Assembly (NCBI GenBank): GCA_947462335.1
Contig: OX381705.1
Location: 33,999,570-34,063,569 of the forward strand
Source: Harmothoe impar
Lineage: Eukaryota; Annelida; Polychaeta; Phyllodocida; Polynoidae
DNA length: 64,000 nt
Reading direction: 5' to 3'
Below, in pieces: positions 1-11,639 of the stretch. The notes beneath the pieces were generated by a model that saw only the letters and a program-made list of their open reading frames with translations, was not told where the DNA came from and ran no database searches. How positions within the stretch are numbered: position 1 is the first letter of the stretch; every line of letters starts with the position of its first letter. Made by a program: the position numbers and the translations under genes.

Positions 1-403
1 CATAGGTACTCTAACATGTGTACCTAACATAGCTGTAGGCGGTGTTCATTAGCCAAGTTAGATATGAAAATGCACCATTAAACAAAACATATTGAAAAGG
101 AAACAAGAGAACGGATATTGTAGGAAGGATCTGAAAATGTAGTGATTGGCATTATTACACTGTATATGAATCCTCTTTGTTTGATACACATAGTGGTAGG
201 TTAAAAGCGAAGAGTATACAATGTACTTTATAAATCTGTTCTTAGGTAATCATTGATCATCCGTAATGAGTTTTATGTGAATACCAATGGACAGTTGCGA
301 TATTGAACTCTCGATTCTAGTATTTTCCTATCCATGTACACTGAGAATGTGGTGTTTAAGCATGTAGTTGAACTAACCATATTGTACCTTCTTCTTACTA
401 CAG

Positions 404-481
404 AGGACATCGCGGCTACCCGCCATCGTCATTCTTTTACTGGTTTCTTTGTGCCCAACACACCCGACAAGATCACACTTG
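404..481 (+). CDS. internal exon of an unrecognised conserved gene
   Basis: A pyrimidine-rich stretch ending in ACAG precedes this 78-nt exon and a GTAAAT donor follows it. It starts with two nucleotides of a split codon and ends with one. It encodes a peptide containing HRHSFTGFFVPNTPD. The phase fits the next recognised exon at 9245, so the two could be spliced directly across an 8.8-kb intron, although a further exon in between cannot be excluded. Upstream exons must lie left of the window. I do not recognise the family. The exon call rests on splice sites, open frame and phase only. Confidence 0.55.
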
Positions 482-2178
482 GTAAATATACCACCTTAAT
501 AATGTTATCCTACGCTTGTAGATATGTGGACGAACTAGTACTGTTTTCTCACACTGAAGATAGCCATATTATAATGTCTCTATTTGACCTTTTCAGAGAT
601 GCCACTTTCCTACTTTTGTAGAGATTACTTCCTTTTTTGCTGCAATTTCTGTATCGAATTATGTTATTTTGCTGCAGAAAATTGAGTAAATTTCACATAA
701 TTCGTATTTTTTGTCGATATTAAACTGAGTGGCATCTCTACCTTTCAACGTTGGGTTATACTTGGTGACCATGAAATGAGTGCTGTAGAAGCGCTGTATG
801 TAAGGTAACGGACGTGACCCCTGGCTGTAAATGGACGGGGGCTGTTCTCGTATCACGTTAACGTTGTGAGGCATGTTCAATAGTGGACTGTTTCTGAAGG
901 TCTGCAGTGCTGCCTCCTCACCCCTACCCTGAGTATGTTGTCTGATTGGTCAGGGGCAGTAGGGGTGAACGGCACACTGCAACCAGAAAGACATAGAGTG
1001 CCTATTGAACATGTCTCTAGTTTGTTGCTATGTTAGACTACTGTTCTCTTGATCCACGACCCTCACCAATGCCTTAGTGAAATTAACTTCCACTGATGTT
1101 CTATGTAGCTTTTCCTGCTACATGTAAGTATCAACGAATTCTATCCTAAGACATTGGAATAGTCTTGCACACATATCATTTGCATTACCTCAAGGATTGA
1201 GGCGCTCCATTTGTTCATTTTTCCTCAATGAACCTACTACAGCTCAACAACATTTTGCACATTTCGTTACACAAGGTTTTCATTCTTGTTTGAAATTCCT
1301 GTGCTGGCCTCTGCTTCTGCTTTATACATGATACTGTTAGATAATTTGGCATTCAGGTTGATACATTCAATTCAGTTGAGAACACCGCTAAGATAGCTAA
1401 AGTATTTTCGAGTTTACCCTGTTACAATTCATCATAGACATACTACCAAACCCTAATGGGAATAACAGTTACTTCCTTAAAATACACTTGGTACGTGGCC
1501 GGTATCCATTGACGAAAAAACCTCAGTGAGTGAGAAATGGGGCATTTTCTGCAATCTAAGTTTTATTTGATGAGGTAAACCACTATATATACGAGAACGG
1601 ACTACCACATAGCCTTGGCACTAACCCAGCTTCTGCAGAGCCTTCACAGACACAACAGGACACTAGTGGTGGGGACACACTATAACTGTATATTATTAAA
1701 GAACATCAATAAGTATCACCTTTTCCTTCTAGTTGCACCTAACAGGTTGTACAAAGGCGCACACTGCGGTATCATGTAGATGTGTTAAATATGTATACAG
1801 GCCTCCCGAGATGCTATGTAAATGCACCTGAAGTCTGTAACATGTTTCATGTAATGGGGTAAAACTAAGTGTAACACAGTCATGTATATGGTTAAACCAC
1901 GCGCCAAGCCATTGCTGATGTACGTGTGCCCAGGGTGTCCGCGTCCAAATAGGCTCTAGAGCAATCATTAATATCAATGAAATATTTTCCTTGTATTCAC
2001 TCCGTAATTCATGTGATAGCTGTTATCAGTGCGCACTGCAACCACTAGAGGACACAAGAGGGTTTAGATCTAGACATGGGCGCAGAGGAGGAGCAACAAT
2101 AGTTAGGTGTATCGGTTTTGCTAGCGTTCTAGATTTTTACTATCTAATGTTACATTGGTAGGGGTGAAGCTTGTGACG
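482..2178. other. intronic sequence, nothing recognised
   Basis: This lies within the long intron of the gene whose exons are at 404 and 9245. The sequence is unique-looking and AT-rich; the short open frames here are frequently interrupted and have no splice or domain support. Confidence 0.5.
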
Positions 2179-2181
2179 TAA

Positions 2182-2457
2182 GGCCACTTAAAATCGATTA
2201 TCAGCTTTGCGGATACCGCGCGCATCCTTTAAGAAGGTAGTATTGGTTCTGGTTTGTTTCATCTTAAAAAAATGAATTTAAACAGTGTGTTTGTCCTTAT
2301 TTCGAGGTGCAAACCATCAGTATTAATGAAAAAAGAAAAAAGGCCCTCTTGCACCTCCAGAAAAAAGAAAAAAGAGCCTCGCCCTCAACGTTTTTGTTTG
2401 TGTTTTTTTTCCCTAAAAAAAAGTATCCGCAAAGCTGATAATCGATTATAAGTGGCC
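2182..2457. mobile_element. PIF/Harbinger (Tourist)-like MITE, TAA target site
   Basis: The left end starting GGCCACTTAAAATCG recurs in reverse complement at the right end, and the inverted match continues for about 35 bases through the ATCGATTATCAGCTTTGC block. Both ends are flanked by TAA (2179-2181 and 2458-2460). A 3-bp TWA duplication is the habit of PIF/Harbinger elements. The interior is A-rich and non-coding, so the copy is non-autonomous. Confidence 0.7.
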
Positions 2458-2512
2458 TAAGGTTAATATGAAAATATCATTCCATGACAAAAGTCTGAGA
2501 GGACCGAAAGTA

Positions 2513-2735
2513 CCGTAAATTCCCGCGTATAACCCGCGGGTTATACGCGAACCAAACCTCCAGTGCGGGTTATATAAAATTCTCAAAGTCTAGGTGCGGG
2601 TAATACGAGGGTTTTTGTAAGTATAGTACAGTACTCAAACGGCGATTTTCATATCCCTGGTGCGGGTTATTAGATTCTCCCAAAGTCGGGGTGCGGGTTA
2701 TACGCGAGGTGCAGGTTATACACGGGAATTTACGG
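2513..2735. mobile_element. TA-flanked MITE with GTATAACC internal repeats
   Basis: The terminal inverted repeats begin CCGTAAATTCCCG, and both outer ends touch a TA dinucleotide (2511-2512, 2736-2737), as in Tc1/mariner derivatives. The interior repeats the words GTGCGGGTTAT and CTCAAAGTC. A diverged copy without intact ends lies at about 48830-48975, so this is a dispersed family. Confidence 0.7.
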
Positions 2736-2737
2736 TA

Positions 2738-3600
2738 GTACAAATTTAAGATTAGCTTATTGTAGTCTACGTATTCATATTTATTACCTACACACACAAA
2801 AAAAAAGATATCATTTCAAAAAATAAGACATGCATACATATACATAGTTAACTGATTACATTTCTGAAAATGCAAAACGAATTACCAGTATGTGATATAA
2901 TATACGGTAAGAAGAATACGTTATTTTAGGACCATTCATTTGCAACTTTATTTCCTTGGGTTCTTTAATTTGCTATGGTGTATGTTATAATGGCGATTCC
3001 TTTACCTGTTCCCTTCGTAACCTATGCTGGGTTATTGTAAAATATGTCCACCAGAATTAACCACACGTAAATGCATGTCTCTCAATTCCTAAGTCCCTGA
3101 ATTCACCATTAGGTGGAGCATTATCAACGAATGAACATATTATCCACGTTCTTGAAACTACTTACGAAATGAATCGGATTATGGTTTAATTGAATTTACT
3201 ATTTCTTTCTGATTAATGCATGTAAATCTCTTTACCCGCAAATCGTTGTCTTGAATCACGCAAATGTTTGCATCATGGTCCACCACCAATGAGGCCGTCT
3301 CCTATTTAAATGTCTACATTTGCAGTGGTTTCGTTGATGTAATTTGTTCTTTAGTCCTCGATATTTTTTCTATTGAAAACTTAAAACCTGAAAATAAACC
3401 ACGGTCATACCTGAACAATCTGTAACCTGGGGAAAGTCCTTTTGCAAGTTGGCGTTTACACTCAATCATTTTGTTCCTCTTTATGTGAAAGATAATTTTT
3501 TATGTGCATATGACGCAAGTGAGTGACAATCTGTACTGCTCCATTGGGATATGTGGGTGCGGAGTCTTAAGGGGAAAAAACACAAAACAACAGACCTTAT
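2738..3600. other. intronic AT-rich sequence, nothing recognised
   Basis: No coding, RNA or repeat structure could be supported in this part of the same intron. Confidence 0.4.
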
Positions 3601-3603
3601 CAT

Positions 3604-3835
3604 ATCAGCCCCATGCATAAAGACATTCCCATGCGTGCAGACAGTCCCATGCATACAAACAGTCCCATGTGTACTGACAGTCCCATGCGTGATGACTGTC
3701 ACATGTGTGTCGACATTGTCCTATGTGCATGCGGACAGAGTCCCATGTGTGAGGACAGTCCCATGCATGAGGACAAGAGTCCCGTGTGTGTGGACAGTGT
3801 CCCATGCGTGCTGACAGTCCTATGCGTGAGGATAG
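3604..3835. repeat. minisatellite of about 20 bp, CCCATGCGTG-type unit
   Basis: About eleven imperfect copies of a 19-23-bp unit, typified by GACAGTCCCATGCGTG, run head to tail. Open frames on both strands here are repeat artefacts with Cys/His/Thr-rich peptides. Confidence 0.85.
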
Positions 3836-6029
3836 AGCTTGTATGGTTTTAGTGAACTAGGTATAACCTTTCTAACGGAACTGACTGTATCTATAAAGAG
3901 GAACAAAATAAAAAAAGCTCTAAACACATGTACACCCTTTAACTTGAACTCCTTGAAACAATCCACCATCTCACTTTTATATATACCCGTACACATATGG
4001 TATGCACCTGACAACGTGTAGACCCACAGAGTATGGCTATTTGTGGTAGCATCTTATTGGAATCGTTATAATGTCTTGCACACACTTGTCGGTGCAGATT
4101 CTCTTCCTTGCGGCTCGCAGCACCCAACTAGCCGCTGTGTGAGTCGGTTGTGTGAATGAGACGTTACAATGGCCTATAGCCTGACGTCAGGTTCTCTCTC
4201 TCTCTCCCTTTCCTATCTTGGTGCGGTGGATACAGGCATTAAGCCCAGCCTGATCAGTACCCAGGTTATAAGTGGATCGTCGAGTGCGCCAGACCTGATT
4301 GCGGTGTCGGCAAGGGGCGCAGCGACCGGGGGTATGTGCTTTCCTTGACCCACCGTGTGCCTTTATCTTTCACTCTCCCCCCTTTTACACCTGCTCCTGT
4401 AACGCCGCAATTGCAAGTACCTGCTGTCTGCAGTGACCTGAAGTGTATTTTCACTTTTACCCAGTTACTGGTGAATTTTTCATCAGCCTCTTTGACGTGT
4501 ATATTTGTCCTTTTTTGTCGTATGGTCTTTTGAAATCCATTGTCTGCATAATTGTCATTTTGACGTTTCAATGTCCTTTCCCTTTGGTATTGATGTTTTT
4601 GACATAACAAGCTTTCGTAAATATTTTATATTGCTTACTGAAAAAAAAGCATTGAATTACAATGATACACAGGGCATAACAAGGCAATATTATAACGTAT
4701 ATAAAGTGATTTTAATCCTGTATAGAGACAAATACAAACATTGCCTGTACAACCAGAAAAAAACTTCCTTGGATTTGGATAGTGTAAACTTACTAATGCT
4801 CGCCGATTTCCGTTTAACTTTCCATTTGTTCCAAGAAAACAATTTGCGACTGGAAAATAATATAAAGCCCGTTTCGCAGAAAAAATACAAATAAATAAGT
4901 AAAGCTTGCAATTGCTGGAAGTTGTATTGGAGAATGTCGTAGGCTTCTACCCTGCTTGGTCCTGTGACTGTTGTTGTCATGTTGCCCCTCTCACCCCCTT
5001 ATACTCTGCATGTCTCAACTGCATTCGCGAACCGCTCATGAGACGGAATCTTTTCTTTACCTTTTTTAATTGATTAAATTCTCCCTATAAAAATATGGCA
5101 TTCTGTTATTGATTATCTTACAACAGAAAGGCATAGTATGAACCATGAACCAGCAATATAAAAGCCACCAAACCTGACCCAACAGTTTCACCTTTGATTT
5201 ACAAATGGAAACGAGGACCCCCCCCCCTGTCCCCGCAGTACTATTACAATACTGGTTACTCAGTGTCAAGAACCCTAGGCTTTTTTTTCAGGACTCATTA
5301 AAGATGCTTTATTAGGGTAGATGGTGGCAGATGTCAACTGTGTAGGACTAGTATTAGTACTGAGACTACTGTAAGGCTTTTGTTGGTGACTGTCCTACCT
5401 TACCAAGGCTACACCCTGAAGTGTCTATAGTCCTTATTGTTGTGCTCAAACGTCTTCTGCAGTCTAGTCGTCGCTGTAATAAATGGATGCAAAATGTAGT
5501 GTCAACCCCCTGAGCAAATGAATGTTTTCAAACGGACCCCGACTCAGTCGCTTTACGTAGAATCATCGCTGGCACACAAGGCTCCTTGTATCGCAGCCAT
5601 CTAAATATTATCTATAATTAAATGCACCCATATATTGGTACCGTATCAACTCGTTACAGCGTATTATCTCTATCCACATTTCTGTTACTTAGTACTGTGT
5701 GATATTTTCTAAACGATGCTTAATATGATGTTGCCATACTGGGAAGAATGGACAAGGAGTGATAATAGATGATCTTCTTTTTTGATTCGTTTAATTCAAT
5801 GTTTTGAAGAACTTGTTAACTTACGTCTCAATGAGCAAAAGTAGCTGTGACAAAGTGGAAGCCACTTTGGCCATTGTACATGTACTATTTAATGTACATG
5901 TTTTTTCCACTTAAATACACATGCATGTCTTGAAGATTCACCTTGCTTCAGTATAAAGAAAACCTGTGCACATATAGAACCCTTCCCAGTCTGCGCATTT
6001 AAGGTTTTATAAGGACATCATGTAATGGA
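3836..6029. other. intronic sequence, nothing recognised
   Basis: AT-rich sequence with a short CT run near 4195-4210 and a poly-C run at about 5220. No ORF in this stretch has splice-site or domain support. Confidence 0.4.
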
Positions 6030-6734
6030 TGTGTCTCATGAGTTTGGGCCAATGTAAACGTCTATGACCGGGTGTAATCTATGACCGGCATGACAGAAAA
6101 AGGCTTATTTAGGGCAGATTTACATAGACATTGTTAACAAAATTTTCTACAATATGTGATGCATAAATTAAGGTGAATGGCTGTCATTATTGGCTTTGGG
6201 ACCTTGTCCCCAAAGCCATTTGCACCACAGAGGAGGGTTTAGATTTTTGACAAGAAAAGACTAGCATAGGCCCCCTTGTTCATTGTTAGACATAGCCCTA
6301 GCTGGCCCATAAACCCTGCTAGAACTGGTATCCCCATGTGTCCTTGCAGGTGTGTGCAAGACTAATTTATCCTAGATCTTGCTTTCAGTTACTACATGTT
6401 GAACCAATGTGCCTTGTGGTAAGGCCTAGACATCTTGTGAACAGCCATATTTTGAGTTCTCTAATGTTGCTGTCAATGGCAAGGATAGGCACCAGCCTAA
6501 TAACTATTGACTCCCATGCCAAGCCAAGCTGTCAATGTCAATGCCAATTCCCATACTATGCACATACAGGACCTATACTAGAAGTTGAGTGGGTCCAGGG
6601 TGGCTCTTGAAATCACTCAAGCCCGCCCAAAGACAAACTGTGAAGTCCAACATAATTACCCCTCCCCCACCCCACACACACATGCACCAACCCTGAAATA
6701 ATATTTTACAGTCTTTAAAGGAAGGCCATCACAA

Positions 6735-7040
6735 GTCCTCCTTGTGCCCCCCTCCTCCTCCCTGTGCCTCCCTGTGCCCTCTCCTCCTCCTCCTGCCTCT
6801 GCCCTCTCCTCCTCCTGCCTCTGCCCTCTCCTCCTCCTCGCTCCTTTCTCTGCCCTCTCCTCCTCCATCTGCCCTCTCCTCCTCCCTCTACCCTCTCCTC
6901 CTTCCTATGCCCCCCTCCTACTACCCCATCTACCCCTCCCCCCCCCCCCACTCTACCCCATTTTCCTCCTTCCAGTTACCTTCTCCTCCCTCTGCCCTCC
7001 CTCTGCCTTCCCTCCTTCTGCCCCCTCCTCCTCCCTCTGA
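6735..7040. repeat. polypyrimidine tract, CCTCCT-rich
   Basis: About 300 bases of nearly pure C/T on the + strand, made of CTCCTCCTCC and CTGCCCTCTCC words. The long Pro/Leu/Ser-rich frames in all + frames, and the Glu/Gly/Arg-rich ones on the other strand, are composition artefacts. Confidence 0.9.
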
Positions 7041-7570
7041 CTGCCAAGATGGCTGCCAAAAACTCAAGATTGTCTGATTTCCTTGTGTGATACATGGATA
7101 ATAGGGTTTTCTGGGATGTAGAATCCATTTTCAGGCTCAGATTTTCAATCCGAGAAATTTCCAAGATGGCTGCCAAGATGGCCACCAAAAACTCAAGATT
7201 GTCTGATTTCCTTGTGTGATACATGGATAGTAGGGTTTTCTGGGATGTAGAATCCATTTTCAGGCTCAGATTTTCAATCCGAGAAATTTCCAAGATGGCT
7301 GCCAAGATGGCCACCAAAAACTCAAGGTTGTCTGATTTCCTTGTGTGATACATGGATAGTAGGGTTTTCTGGGATGTAGAATCCATTTTCAGGCTCAGAT
7401 TTTCAATCTGAGATATTTTCAAGATGGCTGCCAAGATGGCCACCAAAAACTCAAGATTGTCTGATTTCCTTGTATGACACATGTATAATAGGGTTTTCTG
7501 GGGTGTAGAATCCATTTGTAGGCTCCGATTTTTGATCCAGGTTATTTTCAAGATGGCTGCCAAGATGATA
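7041..7570. repeat. 129-bp tandem array with AAGATGGC words
   Basis: Four to five copies of a 129-bp unit; the word AACTCAAG recurs at 7061, 7190, 7319 and 7448. Because 129 is 43 codons, the minus strand stays open for about 215 residues as a 43-residue repeat. Each unit junction carries AAGATGGCTGCC and AAGATGGCCACC, resembling the YY1 recognition core. Confidence 0.85.
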
Positions 7571-8161
7571 TTTGCATAGGCATCAATGGAGTTGCATTGG
7601 TACCTATTTGATTCCATTGGCACATATTGGATTCTATTGTTATACCAGCTGCAGTGAAACCAATAAAAATCAAAAAGATTTAGCTAAGTGCATGTAATTG
7701 ACTGGCCATGCAGTGTTGCTGCAAACCATCAAACTTGAATTGCATAAGAACCCCAGAAACACCAAAAATTATAAATCTATGCCCCCTCGTTTTCTCACCT
7801 GTAGTTCATAACAATCCTATAAAACCCAAAGCCACTACGGCTTTGCCGTAAAATCCTTGAATTTGTCCCCTTGTTTCCTCTTCCTTTCGACAATATAGGT
7901 GTTTAAAATGAATGCTACTTACAAAGTGACGTCTATCACCTTATAAGAAGGACTCTTCTATTTTATATGTGTTAAAATAGAGATATAATTATAGAAACTA
8001 TGAGAATGAAATTGTACATGTATCACAACGTCTCAATACATCCATTAACTTTTTTCAGCCATTTCTATGTACATATGCCCTAAATAAACAGTTTTTTCCA
8101 TGCCGGTCATAGATTGCTTCCGGTCATAGACGTTCACATTGGCCCAAACTCATGAGACACA

Positions 8162-9244
8162 GCCTAATACTAGCCGTTTTAGATATTTGCCTGACTCTTT
8201 AGTGTCTAGCTCCTAATTCCGCTGGATGACCAACTATTTAACATACACAGAAAAAAATATATACACACAGTATGGACAATGGCTATCGCTCATAGTTGAA
8301 GTGATGTATCTAATATTGTAATTTAATCCTGTATTCGGTAAAAAGTATAGACCTCTTCATTTAATGGAAACAATGTAATTTATACTTTTCTGTTTACTGA
8401 AGTCGCAGAATAAAAACCTGTCAAATTCAAATCAACTCAGCTCGAAAGTAATGCAGTGCTATTCTACTGGGCGAAGTGACGTCATCTATTCTTGACTTAC
8501 CATGGCTTTCTCCCCTTAAATGATATCAACACCTCAACAGAACCTGTTTCTATTCGTTTCTTTTAAGGATAGTAATATCATCGGTGAATAGGGAATTTCC
8601 TTTACATTGACAAACATGCTTTATAACCAGGCCTACAATGGTGCCACATCAATGCTAACAGAGAACACAGTCCTGGGTTGGGAGTAGGTTATAGTGCTGG
8701 GCTGGTGTACAGTAGAAAAGGGCTTAAATAGCAAAAGTTTAAATACTTGGTGGTGATGGGAGATAACATATGAGACTACATACATTGGGATACTTAATAT
8801 GGTCTATGTGACTATAAAGTATGCACATATCCATTAGATAGAGTCATGACTTTACGGTGTATCATGACTGTATTCAGGACATAACAGAGTAAAATGGGAG
8901 TTATGTGAACACTGGTATATCAAGTCTATCCATGCAGTTGTATTGTAGAACAATGTAAAGGTATTACATGTACTTAAAGATTGACTACCTCCATACAGAA
9001 AGAAGACTTGTACATGTACACATTTCCAGCTTCACATTCTCCAATTAACACTCCGATTTTTAAAAGGCCAATTCTGCGCAGCAGACCTTCTAGACATATT
9101 GTTAACTGTGATACAGTTCTCGTGTTTATCATATATAGTATGAGTAATATGATAATTCAGACATGCATCATCTGTGTTATACCTTCATATCTTTGTGAAA
9201 CTGAACTCCTGCCTCGCTAACTGCCCCCACCCTTGTTCCCCCAG
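8162..9244. other. intronic sequence, nothing recognised
   Basis: Non-repetitive AT-rich intron ending in the pyrimidine tract and CCAG acceptor of the exon at 9245. Confidence 0.4.
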
Positions 9245-9454
9245 GTTGTGAGGGCTGGAACGTGCCCAGTATCCGACCCCTCGAGACGTTACACAACTCG
9301 CTCACACTCCGCCAGATGGAGACGTTCCTGCTCAAGGTGACGGACCTGTCCTTCCGGACGCCCATCCCGTCTCCGCCCTGCAACCCGCCGGCGGCCGGGC
9401 GCTGCTACACGCCGCCCTACCAACTCACCCTGCCCGTCATGCAGGCCGGCTCAG
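9245..9454 (+). CDS. internal exon of the unrecognised conserved gene
   Basis: A 210-nt exon between a C/T-rich acceptor (CCCCCAG) and a GTAGGT donor, with GC-rich coding composition unlike the surrounding intron. It starts with two nucleotides of a split codon and ends with one, matching the exons on both sides. It encodes the peptide CEGWNVPSIRPLETLHNSL followed by an alternating Leu/charged segment and a proline-rich stretch (PSPPCNPP). No signal peptide, membrane segment or catalytic motif is visible. The density of non-redundant residues and strong codon composition suggest a conserved intracellular protein. I cannot name it. A search of metazoan proteomes with the spliced product would decide the family. 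Confidence 0.8.
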
Positions 9455-10008
9455 GTAGGTGGCACCACTAGTGTTGTAACCTCAGGCAAACAGGAAGCTG
9501 AAGGAAGCTTGCCCACTGCTTAGTGCTATCATCTGTAACAATTCCATATAGAGCACAGAAGCTAATAAACATGCTATAATACCTAGGATAGAATAATTGT
9601 CACCCGTATTAACATGCAATAGCTTGTAAGGTACAAAGTGTGTTAGCACGAATCTAACGAAATTGAAGAAATAGATAGGATTACTAACATTAACTTGGGT
9701 ATTGACATGATGCTGTACCCATGTGACTCACTGACATACAAAACTACAAGGGCATAGGTAGTTCTTCAGAAGTATAGGCTTACCCAACATGTAAAAGCAT
9801 TTTCTATCAGTTACATTTTGTGTTGAAACTATGAGATTGGTACTTAACATAGGCGGGGGATGGTGGATTTGGCGGAGGGTCCGAGAGGGGGGAGGGGGGC
9901 AGGCCTTAAAGATGTGTGCTACCTATGCCCTTGACATCAAGTGTCCCATACAGAGGTACTTAGTGAGTTGTATTGTGTAACTGAAGGTCACACCATCTTT
10001 TCTCACAG

Positions 10009-10035
10009 CTTACCACCCAGTTGGATTCACACGAG
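10009..10035 (+). CDS. candidate 27-nt microexon
   Basis: The tract CATCTTTTCTCACAG precedes 27 bases encoding split-Ala, YHPVGFTR, split-Gly, followed by GTGACT. Start and end phases are identical to the neighbouring exons, so including or skipping it leaves the frame unchanged. This predicts an optional nine-residue cassette between the exons at 9245 and 10893. It is too short to prove from sequence alone. Confidence 0.5.
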
Positions 10036-10892
10036 GTGACTTGATTCTCTCTGAGCACTTTCGTGACATTTTATCCTTATTTATAATTGCTATACTTGTT
10101 ATAATGCAAATGCCCAAGCCCATGGTTGTGTTGATATGTACCACAGAGTCGGATAATAACTTAATCTCTGATGTAGGCTAATTTTATAGGTTACAGGGTA
10201 GCGTTTTGTTTTATTATGCATAAAGTAGTTAATTTTGGTATTATTTTAAGAGAAAAAGATAGGTTGTTGTGCATTGTTGAGCATTTAGATACATGTATAT
10301 GTGTAGACCACTTATTGGGAGTTTTAAAAACTCGCCATGCTTTGTAATGATTACTACGGTGCACACTGCACCGTAGTAGCACACTACACATGGCATGAAG
10401 CAACTCAATTGCCATATGTATACGTGCAGCTATATGGTTATAATTTGGACTGTTTAATTTGGCAGTCTTAATGTCCATTTTGGTTCAATGTTACATACGT
10501 TTTTATTTTAATTTCGGCCCTACCCAGGACCAGGATTCGGCGCACAACATTAAATCATGTCCTGCTCTAGTGTGACCCAATGTTGCCATCTGATGTTGCC
10601 AACCATAACTTACTTGGATTTGATGCTATTCAATCTTATCATTAGTATTTTCACTTTAGTCATGACATCCAAGCTTAATTCAAGTCTTATACACATAGAT
10701 ATGGCTGATCATCAGTCAAAACTCCTAACAAGCCAAAAGAATATTGACACTTGGTAGTATGATAATATCCAACATTTAGATTCAAATTGAGGGGTTTGAG
10801 GGTTGACTCTGGTATTATACATTAAGTATGGCTAATGAGAACTCACCGCTATATAAGTATTACACATAGCTGACACACTCCTCTATTTGCAG

Positions 10893-11227
10893 GTTACAGT
10901 GTGTCGTCTTCTTCGGCATGCTCCAGTGGGGGACCTTCCTCCCCCACCTCTGTATCTAGCCCAGACGATGTCATTCGTAAGCTAAAACAGCTGATTGACA
11001 GGCGCTTTGAGAGTGAAGCTGTGCCTCCGTTATTAGACCAGACACAACAACAGCAACAACAACAGCAACAACAACAGCAGGAACAACTACAGCGACCACA
11101 ACCACAGCGACCACAACCACAGCAACAGCCGCAATTGCCACAACATAAAAAACAACCCCAGGGACAACACTTGCCAGAGCAGAAGGAGGTGCAGACAGAA
11201 GCCTCAAGTTTACCACCCAAGCCATAA
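10893..11227 (+). CDS. terminal coding exon with poly-Gln tract
   Basis: The acceptor CTCTATTTGCAG precedes this exon. It begins with two nucleotides that complete the codon left by the previous exon. It encodes a Ser-rich segment, then SPDDVIRKLKQLIDRRF (probably a short amphipathic helix), then a run of Gln interrupted by RPQ units, and stops at 11225-11227. The CAA/CAG tract of about a dozen glutamines is built from CAACAACAG units and is likely length-variable. On the other strand the same tract gives a spurious Cys/Val-rich frame. A decayed second copy of this region is at about 19760-19930. Confidence 0.75.
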
Positions 11228-11449
11228 CCACACAAGGCAGTATATCTATTATTACTGTCACCCTGGGTGTTATTTGTATATATGCTGTAGAGAATGGTAT
11301 CCGTTCTCCGTAATGTGACATTGAGAGTATTGGCAGGGAGTTTGTTGTTTCCTGTTCGATATGCAGACTGTGATGACCAGATGGCTCATTGGGATGGGCG
11401 TGCAGCTGTCTGAGGGAAAAGTTAATTACAGAAAGGGTCCACAGCAGGA

Positions 11450-11625
11450 CATACAAGGGTATGTATCTAATAACAAGGGGTATACAGGAGATACAAGGGT
11501 AGGTATGGGGAATGTATCTGATAACATGGGGTACACAGGAGATACAAGGGTAGGTATGGGGAATGTATCTGATAACAGGGGGTATACAGGAGATAAGGGG
11601 AATGTATCTGGTAATAGGAGATGCA
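11450..11625. repeat. 51-bp minisatellite in the 3' flank
   Basis: About three and a half copies of a 51-bp unit containing GGAGATACAAGGGTAGGTAT, lying 230 bp downstream of the poly-Gln stop codon. The 17-codon period leaves a 101-residue + frame open (11361-11666), which I treat as a by-product and not as a gene. Confidence 0.85.
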
Positions 11626-11639
11626 TATGTTTTAAGAAG

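Larger units (their letters stand above)
6030..8161. mobile_element. 2.1-kb non-autonomous DNA transposon with long inverted ends
   Basis: The left end TGTGTCTCATGAGTTTGGGC recurs inverted at the right end. The inverted similarity continues for roughly 130-150 bp through GTCTATGACCGG, TTTAGGGC and an ACATAGA segment. No transposase frame is present. The interior carries a CT-rich tract (6735-7040) and a 129-bp tandem array (7041-7570). I could not see a convincing target-site duplication, so the superfamily stays open. The element lies within the intron of the gene with exons at 404 and 9245. Confidence 0.7.

Noticed and set aside
4140..4400. Possible SINE or tRNA-like unit near the CT run
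   Set aside because: GATCAGTACCCAGGTTATAA looks vaguely box-B-like, but no A box or second copy was seen.
6742..7090. Proline/leucine/serine-rich frames in all three + frames
   Set aside because: Composition artefact of the CCTCCT tract.
6976..7623. 215-residue minus frame with 43-residue repeats
   Set aside because: Explained by the 129-bp array inside a non-autonomous transposon; noted as a finding but not called as a gene.
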